From Nostoc sp. UHCC 0926 (GTDB taxonomy: Bacteria > Cyanobacteriota > Cyanobacteriia > Cyanobacteriales > Nostocaceae), in contig NZ_CP117772.1 of assembly GCF_028623165.1 (NCBI RefSeq), forward strand, positions 62,001 through 126,000: a DNA stretch of 64,000 bases, written 5' to 3'. The notes under the pieces are model-generated. The model searched no databases. It was not told the origin of the DNA and saw nothing but the letters and a program-made list of their open reading frames with translations. The position numbers and the translations under genes were made by a program. Shown piece after piece: positions 34,798-45,000 of this stretch (position 1 is the stretch's first letter; every line of letters starts with the position of its first letter).

Positions 34798-35281
34798 GAT
34801 ATAAGTCCTCCAGGTCTACTACGAAAGGTTTTTTGGTGCAGAGAGATTTGACAGTGGCCTGTTTTTTTGGTAAATCAAAAGAAACAATATCAGCCATTAA
34901 CGTTTTAGGTGATTCTTCCTTGTTTAACAAACTGGTGAAAAAGGGATCGTCGAACGGCAAAGCATTAGGCAAAAGGGTAGAGGCAGGGGAGCGAAAAAGC
35001 ATAACGTAATGTCCTGGATCGGCGGGTTCCGAGTTAATCCCTGGTTGCTTTAGTTCACGTAGCCGCTTATTTTTATACTTCAATGCTCTCAGGCTAGGAC
35101 TGCGCTTGACCGCATCTTCGCCCAATTCTATGTACACGCCACAGTCATTCTTTGCTTGACTAATAAATTTTTCGTATTGGGCTTGATTGTATTGCCAAAC
35201 CTGAAAGCTTCCTATTGATGCAACACCCACAAGTATTGCCAGCAGTAACTTATTTTGAATGGCTAACGATAGAACCTTCAT
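34739..35281 (-). CDS. Membrane-anchored protein of the T4SS operon
   Basis: 180 residues: an N-terminal hydrophobic anchor (LLLAILVGVASIGSFQVW) and a periplasmic domain with two cysteines (NDCGVYIEL; VKSLCTKKPFVV) that may pair. No family recognised. It overlaps virB4 by 4 bp and the virB5-like gene by 59 bp, a long overlap suggesting tight coupling. A specific role in the channel is inferred from position only. Confidence 0.65.
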   Translation of the reverse strand: MKVLSLAIQNKLLLAILVGVASIGSFQVWQYNQAQYEKFISQAKNDCGVYIELGEDAVKRSPSLRALKYKNKRLRELKQPGINSEPADPGHYVMLFRSPASTLLPNALPFDDPFFTSLLNKEESPKTLMADIVSFDLPKKQATVKSLCTKKPFVVDLEDLYLEYQPIDRDLRRSNSDFLF

Positions 35282-38016
35282 AATGGTTTTCCCTGTTTGA
35301 TGCAGTCAACATAATACTTAGAAAATTCTGCCACCCAGGTAAACTTGTCGCTGTAAGTTTTCTTAAATTTATCTCGCGTGGCTTGTTCCTCCCTGCTATT
35401 GGCAACCAATGCCAGCAGGGGATACGAAGGATAATAGCGGCATCGCACATACTTGTTGTTATAGTCCAGCAGCCACAACGTATATAGCTGCTGAATATTG
35501 GGGACAAAGCTTTCGTTTTTATCGATAATTTCTCTAGGGATGCCCAGCAACTCAGAGAAACTATTAGCCGCGCCTGGGACAATACGCCCAATCAACCGCA
35601 ATGGCATATTTTGTAATATTTGTTCTCCTGCCTCCGATTTGGCGATAGAGATAACGTCCTGTGCCGCCAGAAACACCCGACAGCCTTGCTTTCGAGCCGT
35701 AGCGCATTTACGACCCGCAAGCCGCGACAATGCGGAAAATCCTAGCAATACGCTAGCCTCATCCATGAAAAATACGCTGTTGGGCGAGGAGAGGGATTGA
35801 TGGGACGCGGCGATATATGCACTCATCCCGAACACTTCTGCATCCTTTCCTGATTGCAGATTAGTCAGAGCAAAGGTAATCAACTGGCTATCAGCCTGGA
35901 AAGTCGAAGGCTTGCAGATAGCGCTACCGATACTACTAGCTTGCCAGTACTGTAACCGCAGGCGGATGTAATTAAGTGCTTTTTCTACATTGTCGTCCTG
36001 ATAGCCTAAATAAATGTACGCAAGGGAGAAGAATTTATCCATATCTGCCAATGTCGGGATATTCGCCCACTCTGGGGTGTTTATCCCTGCTTTTCGCGCT
36101 AATTCAAATCGCTCCTTGATGTCGGCATCTTCGTAAAAAGCTTTTGTACCCAAAGGGATTACAGATTCAATAGTTTGTGATAACAATCCATCAAACTTTT
36201 GCGTTCCTAAAACTAATTGAAGCACGATTAAATTAATATCATTTCGATGGGCTTTTGTCCTTTCCTCCCACTGCGACTCAGGAATCTTTGATAGGTCTAG
36301 CGGCTGCACAAGGTTGTTTGATTCCTTTGAGATATCAAAGTAAAATCCATTAAAGTAGGGAGTGAAGTCTCCAAAGGTTCCTGAACCATCATCATTGGGC
36401 AAGTCAATCATTAATACTGACATTCCCAACGCCAAGCATTGATAAATAATAGAGGCGATGATTACCGATTTCCCACTCCCGGTAGTACCAATTACCATCA
36501 TGTTTTTCGGCTTTGATAGGTCAATGTGAACCGAGGATTGACCCTCATCAGCAACTAATTCAAAGCCTTCTTTATCGCCATGCGCTGTTTGAACGACTGG
36601 CGTTAAACCAATTACTTCACTGGCAAAGAAAGTGGCGCGGCGATTGAAAGTAAAAGTCAGTTGTGGTCGCTGTCTCAACAGCAAAGTGTCAAGCCAGATT
36701 GACCATGTATATTGCATTTCTCTTATCAACTCGGCAGGCTGATTGATATACCCTGAAATCAGCCTGCAAGCATCATCGATTTCGGAAGGAGAATTGCGAT
36801 AAACGAGAACAGTAACCGCTACATTTTCCGGGACATCACCCGTGTAAAGCTGCTTCTGAGCATCGACTGACCGCTCCGTATTAATTTGCGCTCCTACGTC
36901 AATAGTCTTTTTGCTGGCGCTAGCCTCGGCATTTATTGACCGCCTCGTAATTAATTGTTGGGTAAGCCTAATCATTTTTTGATCGGCTGGGCTAATCTCT
37001 GTAATTATCTCGACATCATAAATAACCTCGCGTGAGAATACGTCCCATAAAAAGCGTACTTGCTGATGGGTTGAAGCAAACACTTCTGGTTTTTGGGCAA
37101 GCGTCATTACGCCGATATACTTCTTTTTGTCACCACATTGATTCGGCAAGCATACCCAGCGCCTATCCGCGTGGGGTATGCCGTTATTCAGAAGTACGGA
37201 TGTAGCGTGCAATTGGTCGTTATACCGCGATGGGTTGGGCGTGGCTTCGCTAAATTCCTCTTTTAATTCGCCAGTATCATAAACCAGAGCATGGGGCACT
37301 TTTGTCGGCTTCGCACCCATTCTATCAACTAAGTCGCCCCACAATTGCTTGTCTGATTTTGGCGAGGGAAATAAACCCATTTCAGACAGTATTTGTTGAT
37401 GGCGCAAAGAGACAATTATTGCTTTTTCAAGAACTTGAATTAAGTTTTTTGTTGTGAGTTCGGTCGCTCCTGTTGGGGTGAATTTGCGCTGTAAAAAGTT
37501 TGCCAGCTTAACTATCGCTCTATCTACCGCGTCACCACCTTCGGTACCTCCTGGGCGGACAGTGAAAGTCGTGTAAATACTGAGCTTGATATCCTTGCGC
37601 TGATGGTTACGTGTGAGTTCCTGCATTCGGGCAACTTGCCCCCAATCAAGAAACTCACTCTCAGGAGATACAGCGCTAGCTAGCCTCTGACGATAGTCTT
37701 CAATTACTTTGTCTTCGTCGCAAAACGAAGACCATCTAAACGTGAATTTCTCACCTGATGAGAACTCTTTACAGCCGTTCTCAAAAGCCTTGGCCATCGC
37801 CTCTAGTCTCTCAGATGAATTAAACAGTGGGTGAAAGCCAGTGCATTCATATCCGAATACTAATTGCAGGGTGTTATTAGTGTCGCTTACTTGTTTTTTG
37901 CTCAACAAGTAAGCTCCGATTTGATAGTTACCCTTTTTTAATTTTACTAAAGTTGCTAAGTCTAAAAAGTCTTCAAAGGGAACTATTTTTTGATTACGAA
38001 TACTGCTTTTTACCAT
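35278..38016 (-). CDS. virB4: VirB4/TraC-type T4SS ATPase
   Basis: 912 residues. The N-terminal half is the VirB4/TraC membrane-associated domain; the C-terminal half is a RecA-like motor with Walker A VIGTTGSGKSVIIASI (about 505-520), Walker B NSVFFMDEASVLLG (about 743-756), and downstream GCRVFLAAQDVISI. VirB4 powers pilus assembly and substrate transfer at the inner membrane. It overlaps its neighbours by 4-7 bp, consistent with one polycistronic mRNA. Confidence 0.92.
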   Translation of the reverse strand: MVKSSIRNQKIVPFEDFLDLATLVKLKKGNYQIGAYLLSKKQVSDTNNTLQLVFGYECTGFHPLFNSSERLEAMAKAFENGCKEFSSGEKFTFRWSSFCDEDKVIEDYRQRLASAVSPESEFLDWGQVARMQELTRNHQRKDIKLSIYTTFTVRPGGTEGGDAVDRAIVKLANFLQRKFTPTGATELTTKNLIQVLEKAIIVSLRHQQILSEMGLFPSPKSDKQLWGDLVDRMGAKPTKVPHALVYDTGELKEEFSEATPNPSRYNDQLHATSVLLNNGIPHADRRWVCLPNQCGDKKKYIGVMTLAQKPEVFASTHQQVRFLWDVFSREVIYDVEIITEISPADQKMIRLTQQLITRRSINAEASASKKTIDVGAQINTERSVDAQKQLYTGDVPENVAVTVLVYRNSPSEIDDACRLISGYINQPAELIREMQYTWSIWLDTLLLRQRPQLTFTFNRRATFFASEVIGLTPVVQTAHGDKEGFELVADEGQSSVHIDLSKPKNMMVIGTTGSGKSVIIASIIYQCLALGMSVLMIDLPNDDGSGTFGDFTPYFNGFYFDISKESNNLVQPLDLSKIPESQWEERTKAHRNDINLIVLQLVLGTQKFDGLLSQTIESVIPLGTKAFYEDADIKERFELARKAGINTPEWANIPTLADMDKFFSLAYIYLGYQDDNVEKALNYIRLRLQYWQASSIGSAICKPSTFQADSQLITFALTNLQSGKDAEVFGMSAYIAASHQSLSSPNSVFFMDEASVLLGFSALSRLAGRKCATARKQGCRVFLAAQDVISIAKSEAGEQILQNMPLRLIGRIVPGAANSFSELLGIPREIIDKNESFVPNIQQLYTLWLLDYNNKYVRCRYYPSYPLLALVANSREEQATRDKFKKTYSDKFTWVAEFSKYYVDCIKQGKPL

Positions 38017-38348
38017 AATTTCGGCATTTTCTTAGAACCCGCCCTTTTTTTGTTTTGGGGCGAAGAATATCTGACATAGCCACGAGTGAAAACTGGAACG
38101 CTTGGGAACACTCTTGACCAGAACAAGTAAGGACGTTTGCCAGATAAAACTATCACAGTTGCACTCAACCAAACACCAGCCAGCAGTCCCCAAACTATTC
38201 CTGCCCCAAACATAATCGCTATGATGAAGCCCACGCCAAACATAAATAAGGCGACTGCAAACTGAAAGCCAGTAAAAATGCCTATTGTTGCATTTTGACC
38301 AAGTGACTGATTCACCCGTTTGATGGGCGATTTATTATACTCGCTCAT
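38010..38348 (-). CDS. VirB3-like small membrane protein
   Basis: About 112 residues from MSEYNKSPIKRVNQSLG. Two adjacent membrane helices (GIFTGFQFAVALFMFGVGFIIA; GIVWGLLAGVWLSATVIVL) and a basic C-terminus (NKKRAGSKKMPKLW). Size, topology and place between pilin and virB4 are those of VirB3/TraL. Overlaps virB4 by 7 bp. Confidence 0.75.
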   Translation of the reverse strand: MSEYNKSPIKRVNQSLGQNATIGIFTGFQFAVALFMFGVGFIIAIMFGAGIVWGLLAGVWLSATVIVLSGKRPYLFWSRVFPSVPVFTRGYVRYSSPQNKKRAGSKKMPKLW

Positions 38349-38350
38349 CA

Positions 38351-38800
38351 CTAGCAAGCGGCTGTAACGCCGTTAAATAAGATACTTTGAGCAATCCAAA
38401 GCACCAGGATTATGAAAAATACGCCTACGGGCTGTTGAACCATCTGCGTTACTTCCTGCCCTTCACCAATACCGTTGGCAACCTTAAGCCCAGAAGCCAC
38501 AAAGTATACAAACAAAAGCACTGTGATGGTTGCATTGATAACTGCGGGAAGTGCTTTAATCGCGGTAGTAGCCGCCGCCGCACCACCGTCACCAATACCA
38601 CCAGCGCCGCCGAACATACAAGTCATTGCTGTCTGAGCCGAATCGAACAAGCCCCACCCATAAGAGGGCATTGACTGCATGACAATGATTGTAGCCGTAC
38701 CGGCAGCGTTTATGTGATGCTGATACTTGCGCCCAATCGCCGCGCTAGCCTTAGCCAGGATTTGAGATTGTGTTCTGACCACAGAATTATTAGATGCCAA
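38351..38800 (-). CDS. VirB2/TrbC-like pilin
   Basis: 149 residues. After an N-terminal leader of about 55 residues, a Gly/Ala-rich segment (CMFGGAGGIGDGGAAAAT) is followed by two long hydrophobic helices (LPAVINATITVLLFVYFVASGL; GVFFIILVLWIAQSILF) separated by a short loop. This matches the layout of T4SS major pilins. It is the first gene of the operon in this stretch, with ATG at 38800, and has no close upstream gene, so its promoter should lie in 38800-38833. Confidence 0.75.
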   Translation of the reverse strand: MASNNSVVRTQSQILAKASAAIGRKYQHHINAAGTATIIVMQSMPSYGWGLFDSAQTAMTCMFGGAGGIGDGGAAAATTAIKALPAVINATITVLLFVYFVASGLKVANGIGEGQEVTQMVQQPVGVFFIILVLWIAQSILFNGVTAAC

Positions 38801-38833
38801 GAGAATTGCTCCTTTACTTCATAAACATAAAAA

Positions 38834-39164
38834 TTACTTTTTCGATCCTCTTTGATGAAACTCATTCTCTATATCAGCTAAAGTATGCTCTCTAGCTAGT
38901 GAGCGAATTTCTTGAAGGGGAGCAATATGATACTTGCATAGCTTGCTCATGCCATTTAGACCACCTGTTTTTTTGTTGGTGAATTTCTTGAACTCTGGCA
39001 AGTACTTTCGAGCGATGTTCAAATAAATATGCTTGTAGTTGTCTTGCAGAAACCTTTGGCTTTAACATCGCCGCAACTTCTGGTCTTGTTAGTTCTTCAT
39101 TTTGCCAAGCATTCCCCCCTATCCCCATGATTCTGAGAACTTCTTGCAACTTCTGACTATACAT
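38834..39164 (-). pseudogene. Small regulator-like protein split by a one-base frameshift
   Basis: From ATG at 39164 the protein runs MYSQKLQEVLRIMGIGGNAW to RPEVAAMLKPKVSARQLQAYL and EHRSKVLARVQEIHQQKNRW, a helical, perhaps helix-turn-helix protein. After HEQAMQ it turns into VSYCSPSRNSLTS and stops at 38892. The frame one base over reads YHIAPLQEIRSLAREHTLADIENEFHQRGSKK and stops at 38834. Removing one A from ATGCAAGTATCAT near 38932 gives one protein of about 110 residues. Family not recognised. Confidence 0.6.
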
Positions 39165-39168
39165 AAAA

Positions 39169-39192
39169 TACCCGCCTTTTTCGTGGCGGGTA
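39169..39192. promoter_or_regulatory. Hairpin just before the small regulator-like start
   Basis: TACCCGCC and GGCGGGTA pair around an 8-base loop, five bases upstream of the ATG at 39164. On the minus strand it is followed by TTTTA, so it could act as a terminator for the gene upstream or as a structure that masks translation. Confidence 0.5.
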
Positions 39193-39337
39193 ATTGACAT
39201 TTGCAAAAATAGAGAAAATTATACGGCGCTGTTCGGAGTATTAGCCGCAGAGTGGTTCTTGTTCACAAAACACAATAGCCTTTCGCCTTTAAAGTATCTG
39301 CCTTGTTCAAGAAGGTGAGCTATTTTCGGTAATTTCT

Positions 39338-39565
39338 TTACCCAGTAAGCATTTCAGAAATCAGATGTCTTTGTCCTGGAACTTTACCTTGATTTATCCA
39401 TTTTTCATCTAACAGGGCGCAAAGTTGGTAGACAACAAAATGGGGATTTCGTTTCGCTTTTCCTTCTAGACCCCAGCTCCGAACAGTAAAATCTGCGTAT
39501 CCTAAAATGCGTGAAAGTTCGGGGTAGGTTAATTTCCACTTCTTCTTAAACTCTATTGGGTGCAT
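39338..39565 (-). CDS. Small helix-turn-helix-type protein
   Basis: 75 residues, MHPIEFKKKWKLTYPELSRIL, then GYADFTVRSWGLEGKAKRNP. The segment LTYPELSRILGYADFTVRSWGLE resembles a Cro/MerR-like helix-turn-helix. It lies divergent from the gene at 39771 across a very AT-rich 200-bp stretch. It probably regulates its own region; no family name can be given. Confidence 0.6.
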   Translation of the reverse strand: MHPIEFKKKWKLTYPELSRILGYADFTVRSWGLEGKAKRNPHFVVYQLCALLDEKWINQGKVPGQRHLISEMLTG

Positions 39566-39770
39566 AGTATTTATTTGATACTTGCATAAGGAACTTATCT
39601 AATATTTATAACATAATTACTTAGTCAAATCTTTATAATTTTATCTGGGAAGATAAATCAAATTTTATATTTGCTTATCTTAATATTTTTCTAAAATATA
39701 TTAGCTATTTTCGGTTTATCAAATTTATCTATAATAGAGATATTCTCTTTTAATTTAACCAATCAATTTT

Positions 39771-40190
39771 ATGTCCAACACAGATGCTAATTTTCAGCAA
39801 CTATTTCAACCCAAAAGTCAAGTTAATAAAGATAACGAAAATCCCACGCTATTAGTCAATCACCTAACTCCTACTGATGAGCAAATCAAAGACTGGCTAC
39901 AGTCACCACAAATCAAACAGTGGCTTACAAAACTACTAATGGGCATACCGAATAATCTCAAGATAGAAGCGATAAATACCATAATCAAAAATGTTATACA
40001 AAACCCAGACAAAGACTCTCGAGTACAATTCGGTAGTTCAACTATTGGAGTCGATGTTTTACGGTGGCAGCTTTGGGCATCCTATAAATTACCTTACGCC
40101 AGTGGAATCAAAACTCCTGATTGCCCCTACACTTTGAAAAAACATTTGGATACTCGCGCACATCCGCCGCTACAAGTTGAAATTAATTAA
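39771..40190 (+). CDS. Hypothetical protein
   Basis: 139 residues starting MSNTDANFQQLFQPKSQVNK. A Trp-containing helical segment (TDEQIKDWLQSPQIKQWLTKLL) precedes KIEAINTIIKNVIQNP and a C-terminal WASYKLPYASGIKTPDCPY. No known motif. It is convergent with the next gene (4 bp apart). The 200-bp AT-rich upstream region likely holds divergent promoters. Confidence 0.6.
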   Translation: MSNTDANFQQLFQPKSQVNKDNENPTLLVNHLTPTDEQIKDWLQSPQIKQWLTKLLMGIPNNLKIEAINTIIKNVIQNPDKDSRVQFGSSTIGVDVLRWQLWASYKLPYASGIKTPDCPYTLKKHLDTRAHPPLQVEIN

Positions 40191-40194
40191 AATA

Positions 40195-40890
40195 CTAACT
40201 TGCAGGCTGATATAATCCCGTATTTTCGTTAAATTCCCACCCTAATCCCGCTCTATCTTTGCCCTTACACCATGCTACAAAAAGCGGTGGGGGGAGTTTA
40301 ATTCGCTCCTTACGTACAGTTTCCTCACTTACACCAAGTCTCTTGGCCAAACCTTCTTCAGTTAACGGTTGCATTCTAGGAGTATGCGCTTTGAAGGATG
40401 AATTATTGTAGTACGATTTCTGTCCCCGCTTTTGTTGGTTATTGAGATAGTCTTGTATTTTAATGATCGCGTCAGCCAACTGTGTCATTCGAGCTGCCAT
40501 TCTCTCCACTTTTTGTTCTAAATTGGCAAGATTATCAATTGCTGTAGTTTGATTGCTGTCAAATTCACTTAAAAACTCTGACTCGAGCTTATCAAGTCGT
40601 GAGCAAATAGCTATTATCGTTTCATTGGCAGGACTACTGTGACTTTTATCACTCGTAGCTAAGTAATCCTTTACACTTGCCTTAATCTTAGAATCTAGGC
40701 GTTCGTCTAAATTATTACCACCTATTGCATCAAGCTTATCTTGGGAATCGCCTAAGTAGAGTTCGATAAATTCGAGCAGCGTGGCTGTTGCTGTTGTGCC
40801 TTTCGAGTTGCAACAGGCGATAAACTGCTCCCACATCCTTTGGTCACAGTTGAAAGATGCTAATTTTTTATTACGCCCTGTATTGCTCAT
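40195..40890 (-). CDS. Plasmid-type DNA-binding protein with coiled coil and HTH
   Basis: 231 residues. The N-terminus (ASFNCDQRMWEQFIACCNSKGTTATATLLEFIELYL) looks like a ribbon-helix-helix domain. The middle is a coiled coil (ANLEQKVERMAARMTQLADAIIKIQDYL). Near the end, PLTEEGLAKRLGVSEETVRKERIKLPPP is a clear helix-turn-helix. Similar proteins are common on cyanobacterial plasmids. A perfect 22-bp palindrome lies 50-72 bp upstream of its start and is a likely self-operator. Confidence 0.7.
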   Translation of the reverse strand: MSNTGRNKKLASFNCDQRMWEQFIACCNSKGTTATATLLEFIELYLGDSQDKLDAIGGNNLDERLDSKIKASVKDYLATSDKSHSSPANETIIAICSRLDKLESEFLSEFDSNQTTAIDNLANLEQKVERMAARMTQLADAIIKIQDYLNNQQKRGQKSYYNNSSFKAHTPRMQPLTEEGLAKRLGVSEETVRKERIKLPPPLFVAWCKGKDRAGLGWEFNENTGLYQPAS

Positions 40891-40940
40891 GTTCGCGTAT
40901 CATCTAGGTAAACTTGGACTGTCCACGCTCATTAAATCGT

Positions 40941-40962
40941 GTAATTCATCATGATGAATTAC
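40941..40962. promoter_or_regulatory. Perfect 22-bp palindrome
   Basis: The half-site GTAATTCATCA is followed at once by its exact reverse complement. It lies upstream of the DNA-binding protein gene, in a 297-bp gap without genes. It is typical of an operator for a dimeric repressor. Confidence 0.6.
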
Positions 40963-41070
40963 CTTGATTATCATAGCCAAGTGTGTCAGCGCATTCTTCA
41001 AGCGATGGCTTTTATGAAGAGATGCTACTGCCAACCGCTACCATTGGCGATTGCAAATAAATATAGACAT

Positions 41071-41087
41071 CACCCCGTAGCAATTCC
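41071..41087 (+). repeat. 17-bp direct repeat, copy 1
   Basis: CACCCCGTAGCAATTCC, repeated exactly at 41191-41207, 120 bp downstream and at the very start of the recombinase gene. Possible recombinase-binding or crossover site. Confidence 0.55.
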
Positions 41088-41187
41088 AGCATCAACCATC
41101 TTCGACAGACACTAGGTATTAAATAATCTCAGTGATGACGCTAATCAATGGAAATATTTATACTGCTCATCTGCATAGCTGCGAAAA

Positions 41188-41925
41188 TTGCACCCCGTAG
41201 CAATTCCTGTCTCGTGGACTGGGATAATAAGAACACGGCGGGGTGTTGATGGGGCAGCAACCTTGAAAATTGATAGGCATGGTCGAGCAAAGATTCTGTC
41301 TTTGCATGAAATCCAACTTCTGTTCTCGCAGGGGGTGGATTCACTGCGAGATAAAGCGCTGTTTGCGGTGATGCTTTACACAGCGTGTCGCGTGAACGAG
41401 GCAGTGACATTGCTAAAGCGCGATGTCTATGATACCAAAGGAAAAGTCAGAGCCAAAATCATCTTTCGCAAAGGTAACACGAAAGGGAAACTGGCTACCC
41501 GTGCCATCCCGGTAATTCAAGAATTGCGAGTCAGGTTGCAAGCATATAAACCGCGTGATGATTCTCCTTGGTTGTTCCCTGGAAATGCTGACCACTCAAG
41601 AGCCAATAACCACCTGCACCGAGATTCGGCACTGTGGATCTTACGAGTCGCTTGCAAAAAAGTAGGAGTTGAAGGTATAAGCTCTCACAGCTTTCGGCGT
41701 ACAGCACTCACCTCAATGAGTAATGCCGGAATTCCCTTAAGAGTGATTCAGGAAGTTTCTGGGCATCGCACGTTGGACGAGCTGTACAAGTACCTGGAGG
41801 TAAGAGAAGATCAAGTATTAGGAGCGGTATCATCTTTAGCGCTACTTGCTCCGGTTTCGTCAGACGACTTCGGGAAACCTCAGTTAGTCGAAGTCACCGA
41901 TAATTCACTAAAGGAAAGCTCTTGA
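41188..41925 (+). CDS. Tyrosine recombinase (complete catalytic domain)
   Basis: 245 residues. It lacks a full N-terminal core-binding domain but has all catalytic residues: Arg in YTACRVNEAVTLL, Lys in the KGKLATRAIP strand, His-x-x-Arg in SSHSFRRTALTSM, His in VSGHRTLDELYKY, and Tyr in YKYLEV. No ATG lies in frame near the start; TTG at 41188 is the first option and falls beside the second copy of the 17-bp repeat. It may resolve plasmid multimers or move a small element. The gene 1.1 kb from the replication gene fits a resolvase. Confidence 0.82.
   Translation: MHPVAIPVSWTGIIRTRRGVDGAATLKIDRHGRAKILSLHEIQLLFSQGVDSLRDKALFAVMLYTACRVNEAVTLLKRDVYDTKGKVRAKIIFRKGNTKGKLATRAIPVIQELRVRLQAYKPRDDSPWLFPGNADHSRANNHLHRDSALWILRVACKKVGVEGISSHSFRRTALTSMSNAGIPLRVIQEVSGHRTLDELYKYLEVREDQVLGAVSSLALLAPVSSDDFGKPQLVEVTDNSLKESS
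41191..41207 (+). repeat. 17-bp direct repeat, copy 2
   Basis: Second exact copy of CACCCCGTAGCAATTCC (first at 41071-41087). It lies within the first codons of the recombinase ORF as called from TTG. Confidence 0.55.
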
Positions 41926-42027
41926 CACTATTTTACCAAAAAATCGATTTCGCAAGACAACATCAGCGCAATTGCTGAAAGCAAAAGTAAAAATTGCTTC
42001 AATGATGCGGTTAGTTATGACGAAAGT

Positions 42028-45000
42028 TTAGCTAAGAGACATCGGCAATACCTCTTCACTTAGCAAGGTGTAAAATTCTGGAACTTGAGCTTCGACAAGT
42101 CGCAGTTCATCAAGAGCGATCGCTTCAAGTTCCAGTACCGTCTCCCAGCGCAAATCCCCAGTCCATCGTTTAAGAATGCCTTTAATCGCGTCCACTCCAC
42201 GAGAAATGCCAGAGCGAAGTATTTCCACACAATGAAGTAGAGTAATGCGCGAGGTCGGAGGTGGATCAGAATCGGTAGTATCCTCCCCTTCTTTATGGGA
42301 GTTACCTATATTAAGGGGGGGGGTGGATACGGACTGCTGATTAGGGTTTACGCTATATACAGCAGGGGGTTGGGTAGCAAAATAGGTGCGTTTTGCCACG
42401 CGATGAGCAATTACCTCTTGAGCAAATTCCAATTCCTTTTTAGATAAAGAGAAAAGTTTCACCTGATGGCCCCGCTTACCCTGCTTGCGGCATGTTAACT
42501 TTAGCCCCAGTTGCTCTACTATTGTGGCCAGCAACCAAATAGGCTTACAATCGCTGGGGATGGTAAACCCAAGAATTGCTTTAACGTGAGCTGCACAATG
42601 TATAGCGATCGCTGTCATCTTCAGTAAAGTAGGATCATCAGCAGTAAATTCATCACCCCTCACTAAACCCTTAAGAATTTGATGCAGCCCCAGGTTAAAC
42701 CGCGCCAGCCACCGCGCCGAATAATTACCCCAGTCCATGCACAAAGGTAGATTGTCTCGTTCCGTGCGGTCTTTTTGGGTGACAATCTTAGGTGGTGTGG
42801 GATAAGTCCGTCCAGTCCTAAGATCAACAATTGATTCATCAGGCTCTGCTAAAATTGCCTCAAGTCCAGCTATAGCCCCTATTAATCGACCGCCTTTATC
42901 CATTTCTACGAGTAATTCGGTTACTTCGATGCCGTAGGAATCAAAGATACGAAACTTTTCACATTCAAAAATTTCGCTAGGGTCAAGGTAATCTTTGCTT
43001 TGACGGGCGCGGTACTCACTCAAAGTAATATTGTTAGCTTTGGCAACAGCCGAATTGTGGGCACTGTCCAAAGCAGTCGCAGCATTTTTCATGCGTTCAA
43101 GAAATTGGTCATCGTCATCACTGCCCATACATATAAAGGTATTGCCCATTTCAGTGAGGAGCGATCGCAAATCATCACGCAAATTATTGAGAGAATAGTG
43201 GCGGTTGCCGAGAATTTGGCAGTAAGCCTCAAGCGCCCAATCTTTCTCTGCGCCCCTTAAGCCTGTTTTACGGTCGATCCGCAACAGAAAAGCTGTTACC
43301 TCGTTGGTTTGCAGGAGGCGTTCTTTGATTTTGGATGCGTTTGTATCTTGGTAGCCGAAGGGAGGACGCGGGGCCACCCAAATATGAAACGGAACTTTCG
43401 GGCGATAGCGGTACAACTGCTGGGCGCACTCGGTAGCTGTCTGACTTACGCCGTGAAAGACACCAAACACCAAATCAAAATGATACTCCGAAATATCGAC
43501 ACCAGTACCGAGACTGGGGGAGGTAAACAAGGCATCGAAGTTTTTGACGGCGTTGGTGATATCTTTAATAAACGCAATGTTCTCCTCACTGCCAGAATTA
43601 TCGGAGTGGACAGACCAAATGCGCCATTTTTGAGGTGTATGGGATTTTTCGGAGTTAGATTCTTCGCACTTAATAGTAAAGGATTTGTCGAGTTTCTTGA
43701 TGAAACGCTTGGAATCACTGGCAACCATGATTTTCAGACCTTGCATCAGTGCCGCCGAGATTTGGGCAACTAGGGCGCTATTATTGCTGGCTTCGTACCA
43801 ATATATAGTGCGTCCTCCATTGCGCCACTCGTTTTTGACGATGTAAGGAACTTCCCCGAGTGGCCGCATTGCAAGAAAGAAGTCCACCGTGAGGTCATCC
43901 ATATGTGCATCAGCGATGACGATCAGTGGCGCGTTGTATACTATATATTCCAGTACTTCCAAGATTGCTGCACGGTGTTGTTTGCAAGTATTACTATGCA
44001 GTAAGTGAGTGAGGTATTGGCAAGCCTCATCAATAAATATGCAGCCGTAAGTGAGGGCTTGGGTGTTGAGTTTGTGCAAGCTGTCAATAGTAATACTAAG
44101 GGCTTGGGCCTGGGCCAAACCTGTGTAACCTAAGTCTGAATACATCGCCGTCTGCAAGCGTTCGGCAAGATTTTTCAACAAGTTAACCCGATGTCCATTG
44201 TTGAGGAACCGAGCATTAGGATTTTGGTCACGCCACCAGCGCATGAGTTGGGTTTTCCCAGTTCCCATATCGCTCCAGAGTACAACTAGTCCTTTGTCTG
44301 GAAAACGGAAAGATTTTTTAGGATTTTGGGTACTTGGTTTAGGGTCAGGGCAGTCAGAATCTATATATTCAACATTTTCCCTTTCCCCTTTCCCCTTTCC
44401 CCAGACCGCAGGACTAACATTTGGGGTGAGCAATTGTTCAAGTGCCATATCATAAAGAGCCGGGGGAGATGAACATTTTTCTGATAAGTCAGTCAGGCAG
44501 AGTGCTTGGGTCAAATATTTAATATTGACTGTGACATCCGGCTGGTACTTGCTTAATCCCCATTTCTTAGCTCGATACGAGCGCTGGTAGTCAAAAAGTA
44601 ATTTGGCATCGTCTACTAGAGCAGTTAGTAAAACATTGGCATCTTCAGTGCGACCAACTACAAAATCATCAATGCCTTTCTCTGGGCCTGGCAGTGATGC
44701 AACTTCGCATTCACAACCTACTGCCTCAATTGCTTTTGCTGTGCGAACAGTTGCTTGAAAAACTGACCACCTGGTTTTAGCTTTTGTTTCGTAGTCAAAA
44801 AGAATTATGAACTTGCGTCCCGGTTGTGCCAAGGGCATTAAGTCTGGATGCAACCGTTCATCGAAATCTTGCTTGCCCACGCGCCCGTTCCAAATTCCCG
44901 GCAGCGCGATCGCTACAAACCCCAAAGAAAGCAAGCAAGCGGCTTTCTTCTCACCTTCGCATAAAATAATCGGAATCTCTGGATGCTGCCGAAGCCACTC

